From Flavobacterium sp. 20NA77.7 (GTDB lineage Bacteria > Bacteroidota > Bacteroidia > Flavobacteriales > Flavobacteriaceae), in contig NZ_CP133721.1 of assembly GCF_031326205.1 (NCBI RefSeq), positions 434,001-498,000 on the forward strand: a stretch of DNA of 64,000 bases, given 5' to 3'. Positions 35,937 through 46,062 of this stretch are shown here, one piece after another. Below the pieces are notes generated by a model. It did not search any database. It was not told where the DNA came from and saw only the letters and a list, made by a program, of their open reading frames with translations. How positions within the stretch are numbered: position 1 is the first letter of the stretch; the number at the start of each line of letters is the position of its first letter. Made by a program: the position numbers and the translations under genes.

Positions 35937-37205
35937 ATGGAATCAGTTCAAAACATAAAACAACGCTTTGAGATTATTGGGAACGATCCCAAATTAAATC
36001 GAGCTGTAGAGAAAGCAATGCAAGTTGCACCTACAGATATTTCTGTATTGGTTACAGGTGAAAGTGGTGTAGGTAAAGAAAGTATTCCAAAAATTATTCA
36101 TGCACTTTCTCATCGCAAACACGGCAAATATATAGCTGTAAACTGTGGCGCTATTCCTGAAGGAACAATAGATAGCGAGTTGTTTGGACATGAAAAAGGA
36201 TCCTTTACAGGGGCTACATCTGCTCGAGAAGGGTATTTCGAAGTGGCTAATGGGGGAACTATTTTTCTTGATGAAGTGGGTGAGTTGCCCTTAACGACTC
36301 AAGTAAGATTGCTTCGTGTGTTAGAAAATGGTGAATTCATAAAAGTTGGTTCTTCTCAAGTCCAAAAAACAAATGTTCGAATAGTAGCGGCTACAAACGT
36401 TAATATGATAGAAGCCATTGAAAAAGGAAAATTTAGAGAAGATTTATATTATAGGTTGAGTACAGTAGAAATACAACTACCTGCACTTCGTGAACGTAAA
36501 GACGATATTCATCTTTTATTTAGAAAATTTGCAGCCGATTTTGCACATAAATATAAAATGCCGCCAATCAAATTATCGGAGGAAGCAGTCCGTTATTTAT
36601 TGCATTACAGATGGAGTGGAAATATTCGTCAGTTAAGAAATGTAGCAGAGCAAATATCTGTATTGGAAACGAATAGAGAAATAGGATTAACTACGTTACA
36701 ATCGTATTTACCAGAAAATGAAAAAAGTTTACCACAAGTTGTAGGCGAAAAGAAAAGTGCAAGTGATTTTAGTACAGAAAGAGAAATTTTGTACAAAGTC
36801 CTTTTTGATATGAAAAATGATTTGAATGACTTGAAAAAACTCACATTAGAATTAATGCAAAATGGCGTGGCTAAAGTTCAAGAAACGAATAAATCATTGA
36901 TTCAAAAAATATATGGCACAACTGACGAAAAAAATACTATTTTTGAAGAACGAAATAAAATGCAATTAGTACCCGTTGAAGAGGAAATAGAGCAAGAGGA
37001 ATTTCATGATGAAGATGAAGAAAATGGGAATTACTTATTCGCCGAAGCCATAGAGGAAGAAGAAACACTGAGTTTAGAAGCTAAAGAATTAGAAATGATT
37101 AAGAAAGCTTTAGAAAAAAATAAAGGGAAACGAAAAGCCGCAGCAGATGAATTAGGTATTTCGGAGCGCACCTTATACAGAAAAATTAAACAATTTGACT
37201 TGTAA
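35937..37205 (+). CDS. Sigma-54-type AAA+ transcription activator without receiver domain
   Basis: The 422-residue protein begins directly with the AAA+ activator domain: Walker A GESGVGKE (41-48), GSFTGA at 88-93 (a Ser variant of the sigma-54 contact loop GAFTGA), Walker B GGTIFLDEVGE, and the arginine-finger block FREDLYYRL. After residue 240 comes a charged helical linker, then an acidic stretch (EEEIEQEEFHDEDEE), and a C-terminal Fis-type helix-turn-helix (KGKRKAAADELGISERTLYRKI). There is no N-terminal sensor or receiver domain, so its control must come from partners or expression level. It lies between miaB and lptE, a conserved flavobacterial arrangement as far as I know. Confidence 0.9.
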   Translation: MESVQNIKQRFEIIGNDPKLNRAVEKAMQVAPTDISVLVTGESGVGKESIPKIIHALSHRKHGKYIAVNCGAIPEGTIDSELFGHEKGSFTGATSAREGYFEVANGGTIFLDEVGELPLTTQVRLLRVLENGEFIKVGSSQVQKTNVRIVAATNVNMIEAIEKGKFREDLYYRLSTVEIQLPALRERKDDIHLLFRKFAADFAHKYKMPPIKLSEEAVRYLLHYRWSGNIRQLRNVAEQISVLETNREIGLTTLQSYLPENEKSLPQVVGEKKSASDFSTEREILYKVLFDMKNDLNDLKKLTLELMQNGVAKVQETNKSLIQKIYGTTDEKNTIFEERNKMQLVPVEEEIEQEEFHDEDEENGNYLFAEAIEEEETLSLEAKELEMIKKALEKNKGKRKAAADELGISERTLYRKIKQFDL

Positions 37206-37206
37206 A

Positions 37207-37710
37207 ATGAAATCGTTAAAAAAATATATAGTACTTGCGTTGTCACTCACATTAGTTGGATGCAACGTAAAATATAATTTTACAGGTACTGGAAAAATAG
37301 ATGCTAAAACATTTCAAGTAAATTATTTTCAAAACATGGCAGACATTGTTGAGCCAGGAATTGAGCGAACATTTACACAAAAATTACAAAATACCATTCT
37401 AAACCAAACGAATTTAAATTTGGTTTCCACTAATGGCGATTTACTTTATGAAGGTGAAATTGTAGAATACAGGATTACACCTATGGCAGCTACTTCAGAA
37501 CAACAAGCAGCACAAAATAGAATGACAATTACAGTCAATGTGAGGTATTCAAATAAAAATAAAGAAGACGATAACTTTGAAAAAAGATTTTCATTTTTCT
37601 TCGATTTTGATGCTTCGGTTCTTCCTGCAACAATTCTAAACAAGGCTCTAGACGAAATTTATGAGCGTATTACACAAGATGTCTTTAATGAATCTTTAGC
37701 AAAATGGTAA
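37207..37710 (+). CDS. lptE: LptE-family lipopolysaccharide assembly lipoprotein
   Basis: LptE plugs the LptD barrel that inserts LPS into the outer membrane. From ATG 37207 the protein has 167 residues and a lipoprotein signal with lipobox LVGC at about residue 18. The fold region contains NYFQNMADIVEPGIERTFTQKLQ and YEGEIVEYRITPMAAT, as in Bacteroidota LptE proteins. It starts 1 base after the upstream stop, so it is in one operon with the activator gene. Confidence 0.87.
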   Translation: MKSLKKYIVLALSLTLVGCNVKYNFTGTGKIDAKTFQVNYFQNMADIVEPGIERTFTQKLQNTILNQTNLNLVSTNGDLLYEGEIVEYRITPMAATSEQQAAQNRMTITVNVRYSNKNKEDDNFEKRFSFFFDFDASVLPATILNKALDEIYERITQDVFNESLAKW

Positions 37711-37714
37711 GATA

Positions 37715-38509
37715 ATGAGCAGTAACGATTATTTATATCTTCTTAATAACTCTCGAGGCATCAATGATAAACAAACATTGTTGTTAGAAACGATTGTTAA
37801 TGAATTTCCTTTTTTCCAAAGTGCAAGAGCGTTGTATTTAAAGGGCTTATACAATCAAGATAGTTTTAGATATAATTATGAGTTAAAAAAAACAGCGGCT
37901 CATACCACAGATAGAAGTGTGTTGTTTGATTTTATCTCGTCAGATGATTTTAAAGTTTTTCAAAAAGAAAATTATGACCGCATTCAAGCTGCCTTGCAAA
38001 GTATTGAAGTTAATGAGTTTGAATATGTTGAAGATACTACCACGTCAGAAGTTCGCTTGACGGCTTCGGAAGACGCTACTATAACTTCACAAGCTGAGAA
38101 AAGGTTAGAAATAGGAAAGCCTTTAGCATTTGAAAAAAATGAAACCCATTCGTTTAATGAATGGTTACAATTGTCAAAATTTACACCCATTGAGCGAGTA
38201 GAAGCTGAAAAACCTTCGCAAAATAAATTAGAGATTGAAAAAAAATTCGAACTAATTGAAAAATTTATTGAAGCCAGTCCAAAAATTTCTCCAACAAAAG
38301 AATCTTTGCCAGAGCCTATAAATATTGCTAGAAGCAATGAAACATCTTCGTCAATAATGACCGAAACATTAGCAAAAATATATTTGGAGCAAAAAAAATA
38401 TGCTAAAGCTATACAAGCTTATGAAATATTAATTTTGAAATATCCAGAAAAAAGTAGTTTCTTTGCAGACCGAATTAAAGATATAAAAATTTTACAACAA
38501 AATAATTAA
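37715..38509 (+). CDS. Uncharacterised protein with C-terminal TPR
   Basis: The 264-residue protein has no signal peptide. The N-terminal part is helical (SSNDYLYLLNNSRGINDKQTLLLETIVNEFPFFQSARALYLKGL), followed by a less ordered middle and a C-terminal tetratricopeptide pair (LAKIYLEQKKYAKAIQAYEILILKYP, split in the family by a short turn). It may be a scaffold protein. It sits between lptE and secG with gaps of 4 and 6 bases, so translation of the three is tightly linked. I cannot assign a function. Confidence 0.8.
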   Translation: MSSNDYLYLLNNSRGINDKQTLLLETIVNEFPFFQSARALYLKGLYNQDSFRYNYELKKTAAHTTDRSVLFDFISSDDFKVFQKENYDRIQAALQSIEVNEFEYVEDTTTSEVRLTASEDATITSQAEKRLEIGKPLAFEKNETHSFNEWLQLSKFTPIERVEAEKPSQNKLEIEKKFELIEKFIEASPKISPTKESLPEPINIARSNETSSSIMTETLAKIYLEQKKYAKAIQAYEILILKYPEKSSFFADRIKDIKILQQNN

Positions 38510-38515
38510 CAGAAA

Positions 38516-38857
38516 ATGATACCATTTACAATTTTTTTAGCACTAATAGTAATTGTTTGTTTTTTATTAATCCTAGTGATTATGGTTCAAAACCCTAAAA
38601 GTGGCGGATTATCTTCATCTTTTGGAGGAGGAGGTCAATTAGGAGGCGTTCAAAAAACAACAGATTTCTTAGAAAAATCAACTTGGGTTTTGGGAGGTGC
38701 TTTAATCGTATTGATTTTATTATCAAGCTTAAGTACATCAAGTGGAAATTCTGGTTCAAAATTAGTAGAAGATGCTGCTTCAAAACCAGCACCAGTACCT
38801 ACTACAGCGCCAGCTAATACACCCGCTTCAAAACCAGCAACAGATCCTGCTAAATAA
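38516..38857 (+). CDS. secG: Preprotein translocase subunit SecG
   Basis: SecG is the accessory membrane subunit of the SecYEG translocon. The 113-residue protein has two membrane helices (FTIFLALIVIVCFLLILVIM and WVLGGALIVLILLSSL) around the conserved cytosolic loop VQNPKSGGLSSSFGGG, as in the family. The tail rich in Pro, Ala and Lys is common in Bacteroidota SecG. A strong terminator follows. Confidence 0.93.
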   Translation: MIPFTIFLALIVIVCFLLILVIMVQNPKSGGLSSSFGGGGQLGGVQKTTDFLEKSTWVLGGALIVLILLSSLSTSSGNSGSKLVEDAASKPAPVPTTAPANTPASKPATDPAK

Positions 38858-38880
38858 ATACGGATTAGTATATGATATAA

Positions 38881-38912
38881 AAATGCCAGCCTGTCAGTGC
38901 TGGCATTTTTGT
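38881..38912 (+). terminator. Terminator of the miaB-secG operon
   Basis: ATGCCAGC and GCTGGCAT form the stem of a hairpin followed by TTTTTGTTTT. It ends the operon, so groES-groEL must have its own promoter. Confidence 0.9.
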
Positions 38913-38937
38913 TTTCAGTAAAAATGGCAGAAAATTA

Positions 38938-38955
38938 TTTTGGCACAATTTCTGA
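38938..38955 (+). promoter_or_regulatory. Possible sigma-54-like promoter before groES
   Basis: TTTTGGCACAATTTCTGA has a full -24 element (TTGGCAC) and, at the right distance, TGA where the -12 element has TGC. A start near 38967 would give a 33-base leader to groES. The -12 C is missing and no standard -33/-7 pair is seen here. This is a candidate only. Confidence 0.4.
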
Positions 38956-38999
38956 AAAAAAGAACTCGTAATTAATTATTAACTTAAAAATATAAAAAT

Positions 39000-39275
39000 A
39001 TGTCGTTAAACATTCAACCACTTTCAGACAGAGTAGTTATTGAGCCAATAGCGGCAGAAACTACTACTGCATCTGGTATTATTATTCCAGATACGGCTAA
39101 AGAAAAACCACAAAAAGGAACTGTAGTTGCAGTTGGTAACGGAAAAAAAGACCATACTATGACTGTTAAAGTTGGCGATACTGTTCTGTATGGTAAGTAT
39201 TCTGGTACTGAACTTAAGTTAGAAGGAAAAGATTATTTGATTATGCGTGAAGAAGAAATCTATGCAATTATTTAA
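39000..39275 (+). CDS. groES: Co-chaperonin GroES
   Basis: GroES is the lid of the GroEL chamber. The 91-residue protein shows [16 protein letters not shown], the mobile loop region [47 protein letters not shown] and the ending EEEIYAII. It is cotranscribed with groEL (52-base gap) and is separated from secG by a terminator. Confidence 0.98.
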   Translation: MSLNIQPLSDRVVIEPIAAETTTASGIIIPDTAKEKPQKGTVVAVGNGKKDHTMTVKVGDTVLYGKYSGTELKLEGKDYLIMREEEIYAII

Positions 39276-39315
39276 TCATAGACTAAACAATAACTTTTAA
39301 ACGTTAAACATCTAA

Positions 39316-40953
<1,638 letters not shown>

Positions 40954-40978
40954 TCAATAACTATTTGATTTATAATTA

Positions 40979-41004
40979 AAAATCCCCGATTTAATCGGGG
41001 ATTT
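40979..41004. terminator. Bidirectional terminator between groEL and the DAB operon
   Basis: AATCCCCGAT and ATCGGGGATT form a perfect 10-bp stem with A and T flanks, ending both groEL and the convergent minus-strand operon. Confidence 0.9.
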
Positions 41005-41009
41005 TACTT

Positions 41010-41732
41010 TTACGGATTATATGTTAATTCAAAAACTAGGGATTTATTGGATAAACTATTAAAAGTAGGTAATTGATACCCGCCCGAAAGTATTAAATCT
41101 TTTTTTAAGTAATAAGCACCCCCAATTACAAGTTCTCCAAGGCTGTGTTGACCAGAAATAAAATCAGATTGGAATACTACTTTTTTATGAATGATACTTT
41201 TTTCTATCCCGGAATGAATTCCTAATCCATTTTTTGAATAAAGTCTTTTCCCTTCTCCTACAAATGAATCAGTTGCGTAATAAATTCCTGAGGTTATTTT
41301 TAGTCCTATAGCTTCATTTTTAAAAACACTATTTAAATAATAATAGCCTCCATTCTTTTTAGTGCTACTTATACTTATTCCTTGCTGTATTCCTGCTGCT
41401 AAACTAAATTTTTCATTTAAGGCAATTTTTTTTTGCGCATTAACCATCAAAAAAGGGGAATAGGGAGCAATGTTACTTGTAAAAAATGAATAAGTAATCT
41501 TTTGTTTTTCAAAATTTAAACCTATTACATTTAAACCTATTTCATAATTATTTCCTAAACCTAAATCAAATGTTGTGTTATTTTGAATTACATCAGATGC
41601 AATATTTATCTGATGTTGGATAAATATTTTATTCTTTTCAGTAATATCTGAACTAGGAACATTAAAATAATTTTGTTGAGCATGTATGCTAATTCCTGAT
41701 AAAATAAATAAAAAACTAATTATTCTTTTCAT
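41010..41732 (-). CDS. Predicted outer-membrane beta-barrel protein
   Basis: From ATG 41732 the protein has 240 residues, a signal peptide (about 1-18, SIHAQ) and then alternating hydrophobic strands with many Tyr/Gly turns, ending in VFELTYNP. These are features of small outer-membrane barrels. I do not recognise a named family. It is the last gene of the minus-strand unit that begins with dabA or the gene before it, and its start is 8 bases from the preceding stop. It could be a porin-like partner for bicarbonate uptake, which is an inference from context. Confidence 0.65.
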   Translation of the reverse strand: MKRIISFLFILSGISIHAQQNYFNVPSSDITEKNKIFIQHQINIASDVIQNNTTFDLGLGNNYEIGLNVIGLNFEKQKITYSFFTSNIAPYSPFLMVNAQKKIALNEKFSLAAGIQQGISISSTKKNGGYYYLNSVFKNEAIGLKITSGIYYATDSFVGEGKRLYSKNGLGIHSGIEKSIIHKKVVFQSDFISGQHSLGELVIGGAYYLKKDLILSGGYQLPTFNSLSNKSLVFELTYNP

Positions 41733-41739
41733 TCTGTAA

Positions 41740-42510
41740 CTATTTTTTTCTATACCAATCAAAGAAAGTTAGATAGGATATTCTTAATGTGGGATTGTCC
41801 TCTTGAATAGTGTTTGTATAATTCCAAACGTGTTGTTGAATATAACTTAATTGAATTTGATTGTTTTTGTTAATATTATAACCAATACCGCCTATAATTC
41901 TATTTTGATTAAATAAAGTTTCACCCGCATTACTTCCTATATTTAAAAAGGCTTCATCGCCAATTGTTGCAAAAATTAATGTGTTCTTATCTTTTTTTAT
42001 CACAGGAATGGTGCACGAAATCATATAGCGCAAACGGTTTCTATAATCATAATGATCTATATAATATAGATTTGTATTGTTATCTTTTACAGCAATACCT
42101 ACAAATCTATTTTCATCTCTAAGTCTATGAGTAAGCTTTACGCTTTTTATAAAATGAGAATAAGTTCCTTGAATCCAAATGTGGTTTTCGGGAATTGATG
42201 TTTTATTTAAAGCAGGGCTACCATACACATAAGTATTATAGTGACTGTATCCCACGCTTCCTATAATTTTTTTGTTAAATTGATAATCAAGAGAGGGTCT
42301 TATAAACCATTGTTGTTTTTCATTTAATCCATCTGCATATCGCATAGTAGCTTCAAGTGTAAACGAGGTTTTTTCGCTTAACATATTTTTACCAACATAA
42401 TGAAACCAAAGGTCATTATAACTGGTTTTTACTTGACTAAATGCAATATGTGGGCATAACAAACCTATCAGCCCAATGAGAGCTAATAGGTAATATAAGT
42501 TCTTTTTCAT
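41740..42510 (-). CDS. DUF2490 outer-membrane protein
   Basis: The 256-residue protein has a signal peptide (about 1-25, HIAFSQ) and the DUF2490 layout: NDLWFHYVGKNMLSEKTSF, RYADGLNEKQQWFIRPSLDYQ, a histidine-rich SVGYSHYNTYVYG, HRLRDENRF and RNRLRYMISC, ending in FFDWYRKK. DUF2490 members are predicted outer-membrane barrels without known function. It is 33 bases downstream of the SulP gene. Confidence 0.82.
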   Translation of the reverse strand: MKKNLYYLLALIGLIGLLCPHIAFSQVKTSYNDLWFHYVGKNMLSEKTSFTLEATMRYADGLNEKQQWFIRPSLDYQFNKKIIGSVGYSHYNTYVYGSPALNKTSIPENHIWIQGTYSHFIKSVKLTHRLRDENRFVGIAVKDNNTNLYYIDHYDYRNRLRYMISCTIPVIKKDKNTLIFATIGDEAFLNIGSNAGETLFNQNRIIGGIGYNINKNNQIQLSYIQQHVWNYTNTIQEDNPTLRISYLTFFDWYRKK

Positions 42511-42542
42511 TTTTAATTAAATTTTAAGTGCAATTAAAAATC

Positions 42543-44171
42543 CTAAAGATTAGAAGATTTATTTTTTCTACCCGCTAATTCATGTGAAGATAATGGTTGA
42601 TGTTTCTCTAGTCCTTTAATAGTAACGGTACCATTATCAATACTTTCATAATCATGTTTAAACAAGTGTAAGCTTTCCATCACAGAGTGGTCTACTAGTT
42701 TTGTTTTTTTCAAATCAATAGTAACATTAAAGCCTGTTGGAATAGCGTCTAATTTACTTTTAATTCCTAAATAGTTCGTAAACACTGCAGCTTTATCTAT
42801 TTCAATTAAATAGTTGTTTCCTTCAAATGAAACTAAAGTAGGCGCTTTAAATAAAGAAGAAACAGGGGTTCCATTAACCACATGTATAATTATTTTCAAA
42901 AGCATACCAGCAGCTATCCCCACTAATAAGTCTTCAAATAAAGTTAATGCGATGGTAACCAAAAAAATAGCTAATTGTTCTTTTCCAATATGGAATGTGT
43001 GTGCAAATTCTTTTGGATGTGCTAATTTAAATCCTACGCCAATTAACATAGCAGCTAATGCTGGTTTTGGAATTAAATCGCTAAAAGAAACGGCTAATAC
43101 TAAAAATAATAAAATAAATAATCCATGAAAGAAGTTTGCCCAACGTGTTTTGCCACCATTATTAACATTTGCAGATGAACGAGCTACTTCTGAAATCATA
43201 GGTAAACCACCCAATATTCCAGCAAAAATATTACCAATTCCTACCGCAATTAAATCTTTATTGTAATTAGACTTTCTTTTAAAAGGATCTAACATGTCAA
43301 TTGCTTTTACAGTTAGTAGTGCTTCTAAGCTTCCAACTAATGCAAACATAATAACATATTTAATAAAGGTTCCAGTTTGTGATAAACCACCAAAGCTAAC
43401 ATTTACAGCTAAAATATCTATTAATCCTTTTCCGAAATGAACAAAATATTTTGGAATGCCTTTGTCATCTACTATATTTTGTAAACCTAATGCAAATGAT
43501 AATGGAATTGAAACTAATAAAACAATTACTGGTGCTGGAATTTTTTTAGCAAAGTTGTTTTTTAACATTGGCCACCCAAAAACAATCAGTAAACTTACTA
43601 AGCCTACAAGCATTGCTGTAACATTTGGATGTGACAACGTATTTGGAATAGCACTAATTAATTCTAAAGGTTCAACCATTGGTTTTCCTTCAGGTGTTAA
43701 AGGGTTTTGACCTAATAAACCATGAATTTGTTTACTGATAATGATGATTCCAATTGCAGCTAACATGCCGTGTACAGCAGAAAGTGGAAAGAAATCACTC
43801 AGTTTTCCGAATTTTAGTAGCCCAAAAAGTACCTGTAAAATGCCAGCTACAACTACCGCTCCTAAAGCGTATTTCCAACCTTGTTCGCCACCGCCAAATT
43901 CTGCTACAGATCCTGCAACAATTACAATTAATCCAGCAGCGGGACCTTTAATAGTTAAAAGTGAACCAGCAAAGAAAGACACGATAATACCGCCTATAAG
44001 TGCGGTTATTAAACCATAAATAGGTTCGAAGTCTGATGCTTGAGCAATACCCATACTTAGAGGTAATGCTAATAAAAACACTAAAAATCCTGATAGTGCG
44101 TCAGCTGAAAAGTTTTCTTTAAGTCCAGCTAATCCGTCAGCTGGTATATATTTTTTAATTTTTGAATTCAT
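42543..44171 (-). CDS. SulP family inorganic anion transporter
   Basis: The 542-residue inner-membrane protein has the SulP layout: N-terminal FSADALSGFLVFLLALPLSMG, a series of about 12-14 membrane helices, the conserved GGLPMISEVARSSANVNNGGKTR block, and a C-terminal STAS domain (KLVDHSVMESLHLF). SulP proteins carry sulfate, bicarbonate and other anions, some with sodium. The neighbouring dabA/dabB genes point to bicarbonate. It is 18 bases downstream of dabB, so it is in the same operon. Confidence 0.93.
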   Translation of the reverse strand: MNSKIKKYIPADGLAGLKENFSADALSGFLVFLLALPLSMGIAQASDFEPIYGLITALIGGIIVSFFAGSLLTIKGPAAGLIVIVAGSVAEFGGGEQGWKYALGAVVVAGILQVLFGLLKFGKLSDFFPLSAVHGMLAAIGIIIISKQIHGLLGQNPLTPEGKPMVEPLELISAIPNTLSHPNVTAMLVGLVSLLIVFGWPMLKNNFAKKIPAPVIVLLVSIPLSFALGLQNIVDDKGIPKYFVHFGKGLIDILAVNVSFGGLSQTGTFIKYVIMFALVGSLEALLTVKAIDMLDPFKRKSNYNKDLIAVGIGNIFAGILGGLPMISEVARSSANVNNGGKTRWANFFHGLFILLFLVLAVSFSDLIPKPALAAMLIGVGFKLAHPKEFAHTFHIGKEQLAIFLVTIALTLFEDLLVGIAAGMLLKIIIHVVNGTPVSSLFKAPTLVSFEGNNYLIEIDKAAVFTNYLGIKSKLDAIPTGFNVTIDLKKTKLVDHSVMESLHLFKHDYESIDNGTVTIKGLEKHQPLSSHELAGRKNKSSNL

Positions 44172-44189
44172 ATGTTGAATGTTTTTTAA

Positions 44190-46061
44190 TTAAGATGATT
44201 TATAAGGTAATTCATGATAGGTTTTTATGTGAGGACCTAAAAATAAGCGTGTATATATTCTCACTCCAGCAATCCCTGACACGACAAAACTACTTGCTAC
44301 AAAAAACGCTAATAAAATTTGTGTGCTTTCAATGTGGCTAAACAATAAGTCTTCGCCAATGAATGTTGAGGTAATAGGAAAACCTGTTACGCCTAGGGCA
44401 GCTAATAAAAATAAAAAAGCAAATTTTGGATGTTCATATACATGTCCTAAATATTGATTTAATAGAATTCTTTTTTCTAATTTTTTTAATTTTAATAAAG
44501 CTAGATATCCTAAAACTCCAGCAATCAAAATACCTGTGATATACATCGTTACTTCAAAAAAATCTATTTTTTCATTAAACAGAATAGCTAAAACAATCCA
44601 AAAGTGATTAAATACAATTAATAACCAAGCTACAAAAGGACTTTTTCGTTCTGAAAAAGATTTGAATACAAATACTAAACCGATAAAGGCAAATATTTCA
44701 GGTAGGAAATCTTTAACTTGAACAGGAATTTCTTTTTGAAAGATATAAAACAACACTCCAATGAAATAAGTGGGTAAGAAAAACAAAATAAGCTTTTTAA
44801 AATTAAGAAAGTCAAGTGATTTACCTATGATTTTTAATGGTCTCCAAAGTAAAAAGTTAATTAATTTTTCTAAATTAAATTCTTTAACACTCCAAATGTA
44901 CAAGGCATATTCAAATTTCTTTGGTAGTGAATCTTCAAAAGTATGTTCTTTAGGTTGAAAATTATAAAATTGCTCTCTAATCAAGTAACTTACAACAGAA
45001 GGCGACACTAACAATTGGTATGTTCTTAAAAATGCATTTCCTGCAAAGTGGAACAAGGCCAAATTATCAAAACCTAATGCAATTTCGATAAAAATTAATC
45101 CAATTTGTGATATAGAACTATAAGCCACTTGACTTTTTACCGAAGACTGTACTCTTGCCATAAATGAGGTTAAGATACTTGTTACAAGTCCCATTATACC
45201 AATGGCAATTCGAATTGAAGTTTGATGTTCCCAAAAAGGAAATGTGCGTAACATTAAGAATACACCTAAATGAACCGATAAGGAACCATAAAAAATAGCA
45301 CTCGATGGCGTAGGTCCTTCCATCGCTCTTGGCAACCAAGAGGAAAAAGGCACTTGTGCAGATTTTACAGCAGCTGCACAGGCTATACAAAGCGCAACAA
45401 ACGAGCCAATTAAGGTGTGATTTTGCAAATGTTCACTAACTAATTCGTAGCTATGTAATTTCATAAACGTAATGTTTTCATGAAATAAGTGATGACTTGC
45501 CCACATAGCTAAAATAATACCCACATCACCAATTCTATAAATAGAAAAGACTTTAAATGCGTTTTTAACAGGCAAATAACGTTCTCTATAAAAAGCAATT
45601 AACAAGAAAGATGAAATTCCTATGATTTCCCAACCAATAAAAAGGGTTTCAAAATTACCTGATAGAATGGCTAAATTATATCCAAAAAAGAAGAATAAAA
45701 CGGTCATAAAAAAACGTTTATACCCTTTTTCTCTGTGTAAGTAATACCTGCTGTATGTTGTTATCATTGAGGTTAATAACGCGCCTATAAACAAATAGAC
45801 AGCGGTTACTTTATCAAAGAAAAAATCTATAAAAAACTCATAATGAGTTGTTTTTACAACAGATAATTCCATTAAATTAAGATTATGTGCACCATTACTT
45901 ATCCAATAAATGATGAAGGCACATAATGTTACAAGTTGCGTAACTACGGTTCCAAAAGCCGTCCAAGACAAAAGAGATTCTCTTTTTTCTGGAAGCCAAA
46001 AACTGATAAAAAACCCAGCTAATGGAATCAAAATAAATACTAATAAAAATTCATTTGTCAT
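44190..46061 (-). CDS. dabB: DabB-type proton-conducting membrane subunit (NuoL-like)
   Basis: The protein has 623 residues from ATG 46061, which lies 1 base after the dabA stop. It is a many-helix membrane protein of the NADH dehydrogenase subunit 5/MrpA family: WEIIGISSFLLIAFYRERY with the conserved Glu, KSAQVPFSSWLPRAMEGPTP with the conserved Lys, and PSSAIFYGSLSVHLG. Next to dabA it is the coupling partner of the DAB complex, which uses the proton gradient to drive CO2 hydration to bicarbonate. The C-terminal half is shorter than in NuoL. There is no other complex I gene in the window, which supports the DabB call. Confidence 0.9.
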   Translation of the reverse strand: MTNEFLLVFILIPLAGFFISFWLPEKRESLLSWTAFGTVVTQLVTLCAFIIYWISNGAHNLNLMELSVVKTTHYEFFIDFFFDKVTAVYLFIGALLTSMITTYSRYYLHREKGYKRFFMTVLFFFFGYNLAILSGNFETLFIGWEIIGISSFLLIAFYRERYLPVKNAFKVFSIYRIGDVGIILAMWASHHLFHENITFMKLHSYELVSEHLQNHTLIGSFVALCIACAAAVKSAQVPFSSWLPRAMEGPTPSSAIFYGSLSVHLGVFLMLRTFPFWEHQTSIRIAIGIMGLVTSILTSFMARVQSSVKSQVAYSSISQIGLIFIEIALGFDNLALFHFAGNAFLRTYQLLVSPSVVSYLIREQFYNFQPKEHTFEDSLPKKFEYALYIWSVKEFNLEKLINFLLWRPLKIIGKSLDFLNFKKLILFFLPTYFIGVLFYIFQKEIPVQVKDFLPEIFAFIGLVFVFKSFSERKSPFVAWLLIVFNHFWIVLAILFNEKIDFFEVTMYITGILIAGVLGYLALLKLKKLEKRILLNQYLGHVYEHPKFAFLFLLAALGVTGFPITSTFIGEDLLFSHIESTQILLAFFVASSFVVSGIAGVRIYTRLFLGPHIKTYHELPYKSS

Positions 46062-46062
46062 C

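Noticed and set aside
44190..46061. dabB as a complex I (NuoL) or Mrp antiporter subunit
   Set aside because: No other nuo or mrp genes are nearby, the gene is 1 base from dabA, and the pair matches the DAB arrangement.
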